Shown piece by piece: positions 32,863 to 42,011 of a stretch of DNA of 64,000 bases (positions within the stretch are counted from its first letter, which is position 1; the number at the start of each line of letters is the position of its first letter). The notes under the pieces were generated by a model. That model had not been told where the DNA came from and ran no database searches. It saw only the letters and a program-made list of their open reading frames with translations. The translations under genes and the position numbers were made by a program. Source of the DNA: JBOHDX01 sp050700835 (GTDB lineage: Bacteria > Actinomycetota > Actinomycetes > Propionibacteriales > Nocardioidaceae); contig JBOHDX010000004.1 in assembly GCA_050700835.1 (NCBI GenBank), positions 1-64,000 of the forward strand. Reading direction: 5' to 3'.

Positions 32863-34629
32863 TCAGGCGGAAGGGCGGGCGGCCCAGTCGCGAAGCGTCT
32901 CGATCCGCGCGCCCAGCTCGTCGGCGGTCGCCTGGGCGGCCGGCGGACCTCCGCATGCCTGCCGCAGCCTGGCGTGAGTGACGCCGTGCGGCTGCCCGCT
33001 GCGGTGGTACCACGCGGCGACCAGCCCGCTCAGCTCGCGGCGCAGCAGCGAGCGGCGTTCATGGGCTGCCGGACCGTTCGCGCCGGAGTCCTCGTCGGCC
33101 CCGGCGACCCGACGCTGCTCGCGCAGTCGCTCGCTCTGGCGGCGGCTCAGGAGGGCGCGCACCTGGTCCGGCTCGAGCAACCCCGGGATGCCGAGGAAGT
33201 CCATCTCCTCGTCGCTGCCGAGCGCGGTCACGCCCTCGTGGCCGAACTCGCCACCGTCGAAGACGACTCGGTCGAACGCGGCCTCGCTGCCGAGCGCCGC
33301 GAATCCAGGCAGGTCCTCAGGCACGTGGTCGTCCCGCTGCGCGCTGTCCACCAAGTCCCGCTCGGCGGCGAAGATGTCGTCCTCATCGGTCACCGGGCGT
33401 CCGAGCGCGTGGTCACGCTCGACCTCCATGGTGGCCGCTAGGGCCAGCAGCCCGGGCACGCTGGGCAGGAACACCGAGGCGGTCTCGCCGTGACGCCGCG
33501 CCCGGACGAACCGCCCCACCGCCTGCGCGAAGTACAGCGGCGTCGCGGTGGTGGTGGCATAGACACCGACGGTCAGTCGAGGTACATCGACGCCCTCGCT
33601 GACCATGCGCACGGCGACCATCCATCGGCTGTCGGATCCTGCGTACTCAGCGATCCGCCGGCCGGCCGACGCCTCGTCCGAGAGGACGACGGTGGGCTTC
33701 TCACCACTCACAGCGGCCAGCGCGCGGGCGTACGCCCGAGCCGACTCCCGGTCGCTGGCGATCACGAGGCCGCCGGCGTCGGGGACGTGCCGACGCACCT
33801 CGGTGAGCCGGGTGTCGGCCGCGGCCAGCACCGCGGGGACCCACGAGCCCTGTGGGTCGAGCGCGGTGCGCAGCGCCTGCGCGGTCAGGTCCTTGGTGAG
33901 GGGCTCACCGAGCCGAGCCGCGATCTCCTGGCCGGCACTCGACCGCCAGCGCATCTGTCCGGAGTACGCCATGAACAGCACCGGCCGCACGACGCCGTCG
34001 GCGAGCGCCCGCGCGTAGCCGTAGGCGTAGTCGGCCGCACTGCGCGGCACCCCGTCGGCATCCGGCGCGTACGTCACGAACGGGATCGGGTTGACGTCGG
34101 ACCGGAACGGTGTGCCGGTCAGCGCCAGTCGCCGCTCCGCGGGCTCGAACGCCTCCCGGACCGCCTCTCCCCAGGCCAAGGCGTCACCGGCGTGGTGCAC
34201 CTCGTCGAGGATGACCAACGTCTTCGAGCGTTCGACCCGCACCCGGTAGGCCAGGGGGTTCGTGGCCACGCCGGCATAGGTGAGCGCGAAGCCCTGGAAG
34301 TCGCGCGACACGAGGCCGGTGCGACCGGTGTAGGACGGGTCGAGCGGGATGCCCGCCCGCCCGGCCGCCTGGGCCCACTGGGTCTTGAGGTGGTCGGTCG
34401 GCGTGACCACCACGACCCGGTCGATCCGCCGGCATTCAAGCAGCTGCGCCGCGACCTGCAGGGCGAACGTCGTCTTGCCGGCGCCCGGTGTGGCGACAGC
34501 GAGGAAGTCGCGGGAGTCGCGGGAGGAGTACGCCTCCAGCGCGTCGGTCTGCCACGCGCGGAGCTTCGTCGCAATGCCCCAGGGGGCCCGGTCCGGAAAG
34601 GCGGGTGGGAGGTGGGCAGCCTGACTCAC
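32863..34629 (-). CDS. DEAD/DEAH-box (superfamily II) helicase
   Basis: The 588-aa protein has a Q-motif-like W-Q (LRAWQTDALEAY), motif I ATPGAGKTTFA, motif II ILDEVHHAG, motif III LTGTPFR, and the C-terminal domain motifs VSEGVDVPRL and QAVGRFVRAR. GTG 34629 is preceded by GGAAGGACC, and the upstream frame has no similarity, so it was chosen. It resembles the UvrB/RecG-like DEAD/DEAH helicases found singly in actinobacteria, often taken as restriction-type or repair helicases. No partner nuclease gene is nearby. Confidence 0.9.
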   Translation of the reverse strand: MSQAAHLPPAFPDRAPWGIATKLRAWQTDALEAYSSRDSRDFLAVATPGAGKTTFALQVAAQLLECRRIDRVVVVTPTDHLKTQWAQAAGRAGIPLDPSYTGRTGLVSRDFQGFALTYAGVATNPLAYRVRVERSKTLVILDEVHHAGDALAWGEAVREAFEPAERRLALTGTPFRSDVNPIPFVTYAPDADGVPRSAADYAYGYARALADGVVRPVLFMAYSGQMRWRSSAGQEIAARLGEPLTKDLTAQALRTALDPQGSWVPAVLAAADTRLTEVRRHVPDAGGLVIASDRESARAYARALAAVSGEKPTVVLSDEASAGRRIAEYAGSDSRWMVAVRMVSEGVDVPRLTVGVYATTTATPLYFAQAVGRFVRARRHGETASVFLPSVPGLLALAATMEVERDHALGRPVTDEDDIFAAERDLVDSAQRDDHVPEDLPGFAALGSEAAFDRVVFDGGEFGHEGVTALGSDEEMDFLGIPGLLEPDQVRALLSRRQSERLREQRRVAGADEDSGANGPAAHERRSLLRRELSGLVAAWYHRSGQPHGVTHARLRQACGGPPAAQATADELGARIETLRDWAARPSA

Positions 34630-34709
34630 GTGGTCCTTCCATCGGGTCCTGGGGCGAGGCGTCAGGGTAGCCCGAGGCGACGTGGATCCGGCGCCCGACT
34701 CGCGACGGG

Positions 34710-36149
34710 TCAGTGCGCCGAGACCGGTCGCGGCGGCAGCACCCGCCACGCGACCGCCAGCGCGGCCAGCGCCACCAGGACCGGTGCAGCGAACACCGCG
34801 GCGAACAACGTCACCTGGTCGGTGGCGCCCCGCAGCGAGGCGTACACGACGCCGCCGAGACCCGCGAGCACGATCGAGCCGAGCGCGTCAGCCATCTGCA
34901 GCCCGGCGGAGTTGACACCTTGCTCGTCCGGCGAGCTGAGGTCCAGCAGCAGCACCGACAACGAGGAGAACACCATGCCCATGCCGATGCCCGCGGTGGT
35001 CCAGCCCAAGGCCGTGAACCACGACGGCACGGACCACGGGGCCCGGTCCCACACCGGCGAGACGCCAACCATGATTCCGACCAGCACGATCCCGGCGCCG
35101 ATGCGGACGATCCGCCCCCGCGCCTCGAGGCCGGCGAGCCGCCCCTGCCACCAGGACCCGAACGCCCAGCCGAACGCCGCGCCGGTCAACGACAGACCAG
35201 ACCCGGTGGGCGTGAGGCCGCGATGCGTCACCAGCATCAGCGGCAGGAACGACTCGGTGGCGAAGAAGGCACCGGCCATCACCCCGCGCAGCGCGATCAC
35301 CGACGGGAGACCGCGGCGAACCCGCAACGTGCCCGGGGGCAGGAGCCGGTGCAGCGCCGGCAGCATCAGGGCGACGCCGGCCGCCGACAGGAGTACGCCC
35401 GGGACCACATGGCCGTCCTCACCGAGGGTGCCGCCCTGCTGCAATGCCACGACACCCACGGCGAGCAGCACCGCCCACGTGGTCCGCCGCCCAGCGAGCC
35501 GTGGCGCCTCCGGATCGGGCACGCGCGAGGCCGGGACGGCGGGGTGGACCAGGAGGTACGGCAGGGCCACGAACGGAACCAGGCCCCAGAACACCCATCG
35601 CCACGACGCGTGCTCGGCCAAGGCGCCAGCGACCAGTGGGCCGACCACGGACGGCACCACCCAGGCGGCCGAGATCCACGCGAACATCCGGGGCCGCAGC
35701 GTCACGGGGTACACCTGCCCGACGACGACGTAGACGGCCACGATCAGCGCGCCCCCGCCGAGGCCCTGCACGGCGCGCCCGACGATGAACACGAGCATCG
35801 TCGGCGCCGTGCCGGACAGCCCGAGCCCGGCAGCGAAGACGACCACGCCGGCGACGAGGGGCAGCCGCGGCCCGAGCCGGTCGCACAATGGACCGCTCAC
35901 GGCCGTCGCGAACAGGCTGGCCGTCATGAATGCGGTGAACGCCCAGGCGTACAGGCGTAGGCCGTGCAGCTCACGGGCCGCCACGGGCATCGCGGTGGCG
36001 ACCGCCATCGCCTCGAACGCCACCAGCACGATCAGCGCCACCAGGCCGACGGTGGCCCGCCGCAGCCGAGGATGGAAGACGGACCCTGGGGCCGATCCGG
36101 TGTCCGGTACGACGGTGGGACCGTGGGTACCGCCGGCCACCGATGTCAT
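34710..36149 (-). CDS. MFS transporter
   Basis: The 479-aa membrane protein has about 12-14 hydrophobic segments. The family A-motif is visible as GPLCDRLGPRLP after the second helix, and the motif-B/C region IVGRAVQGLGGGALIV marks it as a DHA2-like drug:H+ antiporter. The ATG at 36149 is preferred over a TTG two codons upstream. The substrate is unknown. Confidence 0.9.
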   Translation of the reverse strand: MTSVAGGTHGPTVVPDTGSAPGSVFHPRLRRATVGLVALIVLVAFEAMAVATAMPVAARELHGLRLYAWAFTAFMTASLFATAVSGPLCDRLGPRLPLVAGVVVFAAGLGLSGTAPTMLVFIVGRAVQGLGGGALIVAVYVVVGQVYPVTLRPRMFAWISAAWVVPSVVGPLVAGALAEHASWRWVFWGLVPFVALPYLLVHPAVPASRVPDPEAPRLAGRRTTWAVLLAVGVVALQQGGTLGEDGHVVPGVLLSAAGVALMLPALHRLLPPGTLRVRRGLPSVIALRGVMAGAFFATESFLPLMLVTHRGLTPTGSGLSLTGAAFGWAFGSWWQGRLAGLEARGRIVRIGAGIVLVGIMVGVSPVWDRAPWSVPSWFTALGWTTAGIGMGMVFSSLSVLLLDLSSPDEQGVNSAGLQMADALGSIVLAGLGGVVYASLRGATDQVTLFAAVFAAPVLVALAALAVAWRVLPPRPVSAH

Positions 36150-36185
36150 GACCAAAGGGTACTCATGACCCTGACGGTCGAGGAG

Positions 36186-36446
36186 TCATGCGTCCGGGTC
36201 ATGGTCGTCTCCGCCGGGCTTCATCCCCTCCCAGGCTTCCTTGCACTCGGGGCAGACCGGGAAGCGTTGCGGGTCCCGGCTGGGCACCCACACCTTCCCG
36301 CACAGGGCGATGACGGGCGTGCCTTCGACCATCGCCGCCACCAGCTTGTCCTTGGGCACATAGTGGGAGAACCGCTCGTGGTCACCGTCGTCGGTGACCG
36401 GACGGGTGCGGGTGTCCTCCACCGTCTGGGTGCCTGGGCTCGGCAT
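36186..36446 (-). CDS. DUF3039 family protein
   Basis: The 86-aa actinobacterial protein has the family core DDGDHERFSHYVPKDKLVAA, VIALCGKVWVPSRDPQRFPV and CPECKEAWEGM. Three cysteines (LCGK, CPEC) suggest zinc binding. The ATG at 36446 is used; a GTG three codons upstream is possible. Function unknown; in several genomes it lies beside yqgE, as here. Confidence 0.9.
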   Translation of the reverse strand: MPSPGTQTVEDTRTRPVTDDGDHERFSHYVPKDKLVAAMVEGTPVIALCGKVWVPSRDPQRFPVCPECKEAWEGMKPGGDDHDPDA

Positions 36447-36483
36447 GATCGTCACCCAGGCAGTTTAGGCCGGGACTGGCGTC

Positions 36484-37044
36484 TCAGTTGTGGGTCGGGT
36501 CGTCAGGATAGGTCGACAGCAGCCGCAGCTCGCCTGGCTGGCGACGCAGGACCGACGTCCACAACCGGGACGGGACCGCGGTGGTGAGGTCCTCGTCCCA
36601 GGCGTCGACGAGGAACCAGGCGCCTTCGTCGATCTCGTCGTCGAGCTGTCCGGCCGACCATCCGGCGTACCCCGCGAAGACCCGCATCCCGGCCAACGCA
36701 GCCGCGACGACCTCCACCGGGGTGTCGAGGTCGACCAGCCCGATCCGTCCGTGCATCGGCCGGAATCCCAGTGGCGACTCGGAGTCGGGACCGCCGTTGA
36801 GCAACCCGACGGCGATCGCGGAGTCCGGTGCCACGGGACCGCCGCCGAACAGCGCATCCGGGCTGCTCACCGTCCCGTCCCAGTCGGGCAGCACCACGTC
36901 CACGCGGGTCTCGAGGGGACGGTTCAAGATGACGCCGAGGGTCCCGTCGTTGTCGTCGTCGAGCACCAGCACGACGGCGCGCCGAAAGTGCGGGTCGCGA
37001 AGGACAGGGGCGGCCACGAGCAGCTGCCCGGCTCGGGTGCTCAC
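36484..37044 (-). CDS. YqgE/AlgH family protein
   Basis: The 186-aa protein of the DUF179 family starts GQLLVAAPVLRDPHFRRAVVLV and contains DGTLGVILNRPL, ALFGGGPVAPDS and VFAGYAGWSAGQLDDEI, all family hallmarks. The role is unclear: AlgH is linked to alginate regulation in Pseudomonas, but the broad distribution points to something more general. It is followed by DUF3039 on the same strand. Confidence 0.93.
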   Translation of the reverse strand: MSTRAGQLLVAAPVLRDPHFRRAVVLVLDDDNDGTLGVILNRPLETRVDVVLPDWDGTVSSPDALFGGGPVAPDSAIAVGLLNGGPDSESPLGFRPMHGRIGLVDLDTPVEVVAAALAGMRVFAGYAGWSAGQLDDEIDEGAWFLVDAWDEDLTTAVPSRLWTSVLRRQPGELRLLSTYPDDPTHN

Positions 37045-37163
37045 TGGTCCATCGTGTCACTGCACACGCCGCGACGGGTCCAGTCGGCCGAGTTCCGTGC
37101 ACCACCCCCACCGTGAGACGCTTGGCCGCGTCGGATTGCCACGATCTCGTGGTACGTCGGCAC

Positions 37164-37189
37164 TTCTCATGGCTCACAGTCCATGTGAA
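37164..37189. promoter_or_regulatory. Inverted repeat upstream of the MerR gene
   Basis: TTCTCATGG (37164-37172) and CCATGTGAA (37181-37189) pair with one mismatch over an 8-bp spacer, 48 bp upstream of the MerR gene start. MerR proteins often bind such sites in their own promoters. Confidence 0.4.
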
Positions 37190-37236
37190 GTGACAAGGAA
37201 CCGTGAGAGTGCGGGTGAGGTCAGCGAGGCGGATCG

Positions 37237-38016
37237 ATGGGTGACGCGAGTGGGGCCGCAGCCGCCGCGCGGCCGGACGAGTTGACCGTCGACGAGCTGG
37301 CCGCCCGGGTCGGCATGACGGTCCGCAACGTGCGTGCCTACGCCGGTCGCGGACTGATTCCCCCGCCGCGCCTGGTGGGCCGGACCGGCTATTACGGCAA
37401 GGAGCACGCCCAGCGGTTGCGTCTGGTGCGTGAGCTGATCGGCCGGGGCTACACGCTGAGCGCGGTGGAGAAGGCACTGAGCTCCTCGGCCCCGACAGCT
37501 GCCGGGCACGCGCTCGATCTGCTTGAGGTGCTGGAGAGCCCGTTGCAGGACGCCGAGCCGCCCGAGGTGATAACCCGGGAGGGCCTCGCCGCACTCGCCG
37601 GCATCGACCGCGACGATGTCCTGGTCGACCAACTGGTCGAAATGGGCCTCGCCTCCCGGCTCGATGCGGAACGGCTGACGCTGCTGCGACCCTCGGTCGT
37701 CCGCGCCGGCGCCAGGGCGATCGCGCTGGGGTTGCAGCCGGACACCGTGCTCGCGTTGCTGCCGGTGCTGTCGGACCGCCTGTCGACGCTGGCCCGCGCC
37801 TTCGTCCACGAGGTGCGCACCCAGGTGTGGCACCCGTTCATCGAGGCGGGCATGCCGGAGGAGGACTGGCCACGGGTGCTCTCGGTGGTGCAGTCGCTGC
37901 TCCCTGTTGCCAGTCAGGCCACCCTCGCGGTGTTCCGCAACGAGATGTCCGCGGCCGTCCACGACGCGATGGGTCAGGAGCTGGTCGAGCTGTCGTCGCG
38001 ACAGCCGTCGTCCTGA
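37237..38016 (+). CDS. MerR-family transcriptional regulator
   Basis: The 259-aa protein has an N-terminal MerR winged helix (LTVDELAARVGMTVRNVRAY, GLIPPPRLVGRTGYYGKEHA, LRLVRELIGRGYTLSAVEKA) and a long C-terminal helical effector part with no cysteine cluster, so it is not a metal-sensing MerR. It is convergent with the malic enzyme gene, with 1 bp between the two stops. Confidence 0.9.
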   Translation: MGDASGAAAAARPDELTVDELAARVGMTVRNVRAYAGRGLIPPPRLVGRTGYYGKEHAQRLRLVRELIGRGYTLSAVEKALSSSAPTAAGHALDLLEVLESPLQDAEPPEVITREGLAALAGIDRDDVLVDQLVEMGLASRLDAERLTLLRPSVVRAGARAIALGLQPDTVLALLPVLSDRLSTLARAFVHEVRTQVWHPFIEAGMPEEDWPRVLSVVQSLLPVASQATLAVFRNEMSAAVHDAMGQELVELSSRQPSS

Positions 38017-38017
38017 C

Positions 38018-39427
38018 TCAGCCCCTGGGGCGGACGCCCTGGCTCGCCTCGACCGACTGGCGCACCGCGGTCGCGACGGCCTGGTGGATGTCCGGGTTGA
38101 ACACCGACGGCACCACGTAGTTGGCGTTCAGCTCCTTGTCGGTCACGACTGAGGAGATCGCCTGCGCAGCGGCGACCAGCAACGCGGTGTTGACCTCGCG
38201 GCTCTGCGCGTCGAGCAATCCGCGGAAGACACCCGGGAACGCCAGGACGTTGTTGATCTGGTTGGGATAGTCCGAGCGACCGGTGGCCACGACCGCGGCA
38301 TGCTGGCGGGCCAGACCCGGGTCGATCTCGGGGTCTGGATTGGCCAGCGCGAACACGATCGAGCCCTCGGCCATCGAGGCGACGTCGTCCGCTCCGAGCA
38401 GGTTCGGCGCGGACACGCCAATGAACACGTCCGCACCCACCAATGCCTCGCGCAGCCCGCCCGAGCGTCCCTCGGAGTTGGTGTGGTCCGCGATCCACTG
38501 CACCGAGTCGTTCATCGCGGACCGGCCCCGATGGATCACTCCGTCGATGTCGGCGACGGTGACCCGTTGGAGTCCGGCGGCGAGCAACAGCTTGAGGATC
38601 GCGCTCCCGGCGGCACCGGCGCCGGACATCACCAGACGTACGTCGGCGAGCTTCTTGTCCACCACGCGCAACGCATTGGTGAGTGCCGCCATGACCACGA
38701 TCGCCGTGCCGTGCTGGTCGTCATGGAAAACCGGGACGTCGAGCAAGGTGCGCAGCCGGGCCTCGATCTCGAAGCAGCGCGGTGCGGAGATGTCCTCCAG
38801 GTTGATCCCCGCGAACACCGGCGCGATCAGCTGGACGGTACGCACGATCTCGTCGGTGTCCTGCGTGTCGAGGCAGATCGGCCAGGCGTCGATCCCGGCG
38901 AACCGCTTGAACAGCGCCGACTTGCCCTCCATCACCGGCAGGGCCGCGGCCGCGCCGATGTTGCCGAGGCCGAGCACTGCCGAGCCGTCGGTGACCACCG
39001 CGACGGAGTTGCGCTTGATCGTCAACCTGCGCACGTCTTCGGGGTTCTCGGCAATGGCCTGGCAGACCCTGGCGACACCCGGCGTGTAGACCATGGACAG
39101 GTCGTCGCGGTTGCGGATCGGATGTTTGCCGGCCATCTCGATCGTTCCACCCAGGTGCATCAGGAAGGTACGGTCGGACACCTTGTGCACGGTGACGCCG
39201 GACGAGTCCCGGAGGGCCTCGACGATGCGCTGTGCATGGTCGGTGTCACTCGCGGCGCAGGTGACGTCGATGCGGAGCCGGTCGGACTCGGAAGCGGTGA
39301 CGTCGAGCGCGGTCACGACGCCACCGGCCTTCTCCACGATGGTCGTGAGCTGGCTGGCGGCGCTGCCGCCAGCGGCAACCTCGAGCCGCACGGTGATGGA
39401 GTACGAGATGCTCGGTGGTGCTGGCAC
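38018..39427 (-). CDS. NAD-dependent malic enzyme with N-terminal ACT domain
   Basis: The 469-aa enzyme oxidatively decarboxylates malate to pyruvate. Residues 1-80 look like an ACT domain (SITVRLEVAAGGSAASQLTT, then VVTALDVTAS), followed by the malic core: MVYTPGVARVCQAIAENPED, NSVAVVTDGSAVLGLGNIG, FHDDQHGTAIVVMAAL and the Rossmann VMSGAGAAGSAI. The ACT domain implies regulation by an amino acid or similar ligand. Confidence 0.93.
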   Translation of the reverse strand: MPAPPSISYSITVRLEVAAGGSAASQLTTIVEKAGGVVTALDVTASESDRLRIDVTCAASDTDHAQRIVEALRDSSGVTVHKVSDRTFLMHLGGTIEMAGKHPIRNRDDLSMVYTPGVARVCQAIAENPEDVRRLTIKRNSVAVVTDGSAVLGLGNIGAAAALPVMEGKSALFKRFAGIDAWPICLDTQDTDEIVRTVQLIAPVFAGINLEDISAPRCFEIEARLRTLLDVPVFHDDQHGTAIVVMAALTNALRVVDKKLADVRLVMSGAGAAGSAILKLLLAAGLQRVTVADIDGVIHRGRSAMNDSVQWIADHTNSEGRSGGLREALVGADVFIGVSAPNLLGADDVASMAEGSIVFALANPDPEIDPGLARQHAAVVATGRSDYPNQINNVLAFPGVFRGLLDAQSREVNTALLVAAAQAISSVVTDKELNANYVVPSVFNPDIHQAVATAVRQSVEASQGVRPRG

Positions 39428-39477
39428 GCGGTCATGCTCTCACGCGCTCCGGATGCAGCAGCCATCCCTAGGCAGCC

Positions 39478-39513
39478 ATCCGACAGTTGTGCACGGGTGC
39501 CTAACTGTCGGAT
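39478..39513 (-). terminator. Hairpin terminator candidate
   Basis: ATCCGACAGTT (39478-39488) and AACTGTCGGAT (39503-39513) form a perfect 11-bp stem with a 14-nt loop. It lies directly after the stop of the hypothetical gene at 39530 and before malic enzyme. Confidence 0.65.
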
Positions 39514-39529
39514 CGCCGGGGGAGGTTGT

Positions 39530-40030
39530 TCAGGCTGCGCAGGTGTGCCGCAGCCGACCGAGCCAGCCCGCGCGGTGCCCGGCCGGCGGTTGGCGGTCCA
39601 GAACGATGCTCCGCGCGTCGTCGCGGAGCTCGAACCCGATGCCGACGGCGTCCGGGTCGTCCATCGCGGCCAGCCCGGCGGCCGACGCGAGGTATCCGAG
39701 CTCCTTGTCCCGCGCTTTGCCAAGGGCGGGGACGTCGTCGTGCGCGTCGAGGATCGCGCGCATCCCGGGCAGGTCGGCGGCCGCGTGGCGCCAGGCGCGG
39801 GCGATCGCGGACCGAAGGTCCATCGGGTCATTCATCAGCTCGCGGTCGATCCGTCCGGACAGCCGGGTGTGCCAGCGCATCTGCACCGCGAGCAACAGGT
39901 CTGAGGTGGAGTCGAAGACCGACGCGGCGTCGATCTCGTTCCAGGGCAGCCGGCCGTCACGATGGCGGTCGGCCACCTCGTCGAGCCGGCGAAGAATGTC
40001 GTCACGACGGTGATAGGCATCCCAGGTCAT
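39530..40030 (-). CDS. Conserved hypothetical protein, TetR-linked
   Basis: The ATG at 40030 follows GGAAGGAG 7 bp upstream. The 166-aa soluble protein opens MTWDAYHRRDDILRRLDEVA and contains TSDLLLAVQMRWHTRLSGRI and DLPGMRAILDAHDD; it is mainly helical and acidic, with no membrane span. I recognise no domain. It is divergent from a TetR gene across a palindromic site, so it is probably a target of that repressor. Confidence 0.8.
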   Translation of the reverse strand: MTWDAYHRRDDILRRLDEVADRHRDGRLPWNEIDAASVFDSTSDLLLAVQMRWHTRLSGRIDRELMNDPMDLRSAIARAWRHAAADLPGMRAILDAHDDVPALGKARDKELGYLASAAGLAAMDDPDAVGIGFELRDDARSIVLDRQPPAGHRAGWLGRLRHTCAA

Positions 40031-40064
40031 GGGTCTGCTCCTTCCAGTCGTTTCCTGTGCGTAC

Positions 40065-40096
40065 CCGACATACTGTCGGTACGTACTTTCAGTATG
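40065..40096. promoter_or_regulatory. TetR operator candidate
   Basis: Overlapping palindromes lie in the 163-bp divergent gap: CCGACA-TAC-TGTCGG (40065-40079), GTACGTAC (40079-40086), and CATACTG (40069-40075) with its complement CAGTATG (40090-40096). They sit 35-65 bp upstream of the hypothetical gene start, where a repressor would act on both promoters. Confidence 0.6.
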
Positions 40097-40193
40097 GAAC
40101 GGTGGGCGCCCGGAAGCAAACTCTGAGTATGTGATCTGGGCCACCACGCAGTAGGGTGCCCGGGATGTCCGGGAGCAGAGAGACGACTCAGCC

Positions 40194-40883
40194 GTGACCC
40201 GTCCGGCCAAGGTCCTGCGCGCCGCCTCGCGGGCGAAGTCGCGTCGGCATGCCTACTCCGCCTCGACCCGCAAAGCCCTCATCGACAGCGCCACCCGGTT
40301 GTTCTCCGAGCGCGGATACGCCGCCACCAGCCTCGACGAGGTGGTGGCGGCGGCCAAGCTGACCAAGGGCGCGCTCTATCACCACTACCGTGGCAAGCAG
40401 GCGCTGTTCGAGGCGGTCTTCGACCGGCTCGAAGCCGACTCGACCAAGGCGATCCAGGCCTCCGTCCGCAAGGAGGAGGATCCGTGGCAGCGGGCTCTGG
40501 CCGGGCTGCACGCGTTCGTCGGCCAGTCCAAGCAGCCCACCTACCGGCGCGTGGTTCTGCAGGAAGGACCGGTCGTGCTCGGCTTCGAGCACTGGCGTGA
40601 GACCGAGGAGCGGTCGACGTACGGCCTGGTCCGCGAGATCGTCATGGACCTGGTCGCGGAGTATGGCGTGCAGGGGTCACTCGCCGAGACGTTCACCCAA
40701 GTCTTCTACGGCGCGATGCGCACCGCCGGCATGTCTGTCGCGGAGGCCGACGACCCTGACCGAGCCAGCGACGAGGTCGAGATCGTCATCGCGGCGGTGC
40801 TCGCCGGTCTGCGGCAGTTCGCCGAGGCGGGTGGCAACCTCACCGCGACGATCCCGACCGCTCCACCGGCTACTTCCAGCTGA
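40194..40883 (+). CDS. TetR-family transcriptional regulator
   Basis: The 229-aa protein (GTG start) has a basic N-terminus, then the TetR helix-turn-helix ALIDSATRLFSERGYAATSL, VVAAAKLTKGALYHHYRGKQ and a helical ligand-binding domain. It is divergent from the 166-aa hypothetical protein. Its 3' end overlaps the convergent DUF3048 gene by 14 bp. Confidence 0.93.
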   Translation: MTRPAKVLRAASRAKSRRHAYSASTRKALIDSATRLFSERGYAATSLDEVVAAAKLTKGALYHHYRGKQALFEAVFDRLEADSTKAIQASVRKEEDPWQRALAGLHAFVGQSKQPTYRRVVLQEGPVVLGFEHWRETEERSTYGLVREIVMDLVAEYGVQGSLAETFTQVFYGAMRTAGMSVAEADDPDRASDEVEIVIAAVLAGLRQFAEAGGNLTATIPTAPPATSS

Positions 40884-41889
40884 CGGAGCCGCCCTTGGCC
40901 GGCACGAGCTCGATCCAGGTCTTGCCGGCCGGTACCTTCATCGTGGAGCCGTCCTTGGCCTTCAGGTTCAGCGTCGAGCTCAGGTCGTGCTTGTTCCAGG
41001 TGCCCTGCTCGAGTCGGCCGTTGTGGAACAGTACGGCCTTGCCGGTGCCCTTGAAGATCGTGTCCGGCACCGGGTTGCCAGCCGGGTCGACGTAGCCGGC
41101 GTTGCCCACCTTGACCCTCAGGATCAAGATGTTGGTCGGCACGAAGTCGTGACCGGGCTGGGCGAAGCTTCCCGGGCGCAGCCAGCCCTTGCCCGCCTTC
41201 CACTGCCAGTTGGTGGTGTGTCCGCCGGAGAACGTCGCGGCGATCCTGGTGATCTTCCGGGTGCCATGGAAGTCGGCGTTCGTGCCGAACGGGAGGTACG
41301 GCGGCGGGACGCTGCTGTCCTTCATGGTCGACACCAGGTCGGGGAGCTTCATCATCAGGTTGTAAGGAGCTGCGCGGTTGGTGGACCGCTGGAAGCCCTT
41401 GGCTCCCTCGGTGTAGGTCTTGATGCCGGCGGCGGAAAGCACCCGCACCGTCTTGGGCGCTGCGCCGGACGCCACGATCACCGCATGCGCCGGAGTGGCG
41501 ATCCCGACGTCACTGGCTCGCATCGACCGCACCGGACCGACCTCCGAAGGAATCTGCGAGTCGTAGAAGACGGCCAGCCGGGTCAGGCCACCCTCGACCA
41601 GCTCCTCGGTCACCAGGTCGGCCTTGTCGAGTCCGATCTGAGGCTGGGAGGAGGCGGTGTTGTCGATCTTGACAATGACGATCGGATGGCTGGGCAGCGA
41701 GCCCGACGTCGGCAGACCGGTAAGGGGCCAGGCCTCGACCAGGCTGCCCGCGCCACGAGTCTTGTCCGCCGACGGGCCGGACGACGAGGGGCTGGACCCC
41801 CCACAAGCCGAGGTCCCGAGCACCAGCGCGCCCGCCGCAGCAACCGCCAGCGAGCGGCGAAGTGATGTGAGTCGATTGTCTTTGAGCAT
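40870..41889 (-). CDS. DUF3048 lipoprotein (YerB-like)
   Basis: From ATG 41889 the 339-aa protein starts with a lipoprotein signal (SLAVAAAGALVLGTSACGGS; the cysteine is the lipid site). The mature part has the DUF3048 blocks HPIVIVKIDNTASSQPQIGL, VTEELVEGGLTRLAVFYDSQ, and SEVGPVRSMRASD. Homologues such as Bacillus YerB are surface lipoproteins of uncertain role, probably at the cell wall. Confidence 0.92.
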   Translation of the reverse strand: MLKDNRLTSLRRSLAVAAAGALVLGTSACGGSSPSSSGPSADKTRGAGSLVEAWPLTGLPTSGSLPSHPIVIVKIDNTASSQPQIGLDKADLVTEELVEGGLTRLAVFYDSQIPSEVGPVRSMRASDVGIATPAHAVIVASGAAPKTVRVLSAAGIKTYTEGAKGFQRSTNRAAPYNLMMKLPDLVSTMKDSSVPPPYLPFGTNADFHGTRKITRIAATFSGGHTTNWQWKAGKGWLRPGSFAQPGHDFVPTNILILRVKVGNAGYVDPAGNPVPDTIFKGTGKAVLFHNGRLEQGTWNKHDLSSTLNLKAKDGSTMKVPAGKTWIELVPAKGGSVSWK

Positions 41890-42011
41890 GGCTCCAGTGT
41901 GACGCAGGGCCCGCACAGAATCGGACAGCGGCCCTGTGTGTTGGGTCGGATCGTCAGGTACGTCACACGATCGACGCGCCCTGAACATGGACGGAGGAAC
42001 GTGGCCGGGCG

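Noticed and set aside
33490..35733. A 747-codon plus-strand frame across the helicase and MFS genes
   Set aside because: It crosses two real minus-strand genes and their gap, and its product is low-complexity Arg/Pro/Ser/Thr sequence.
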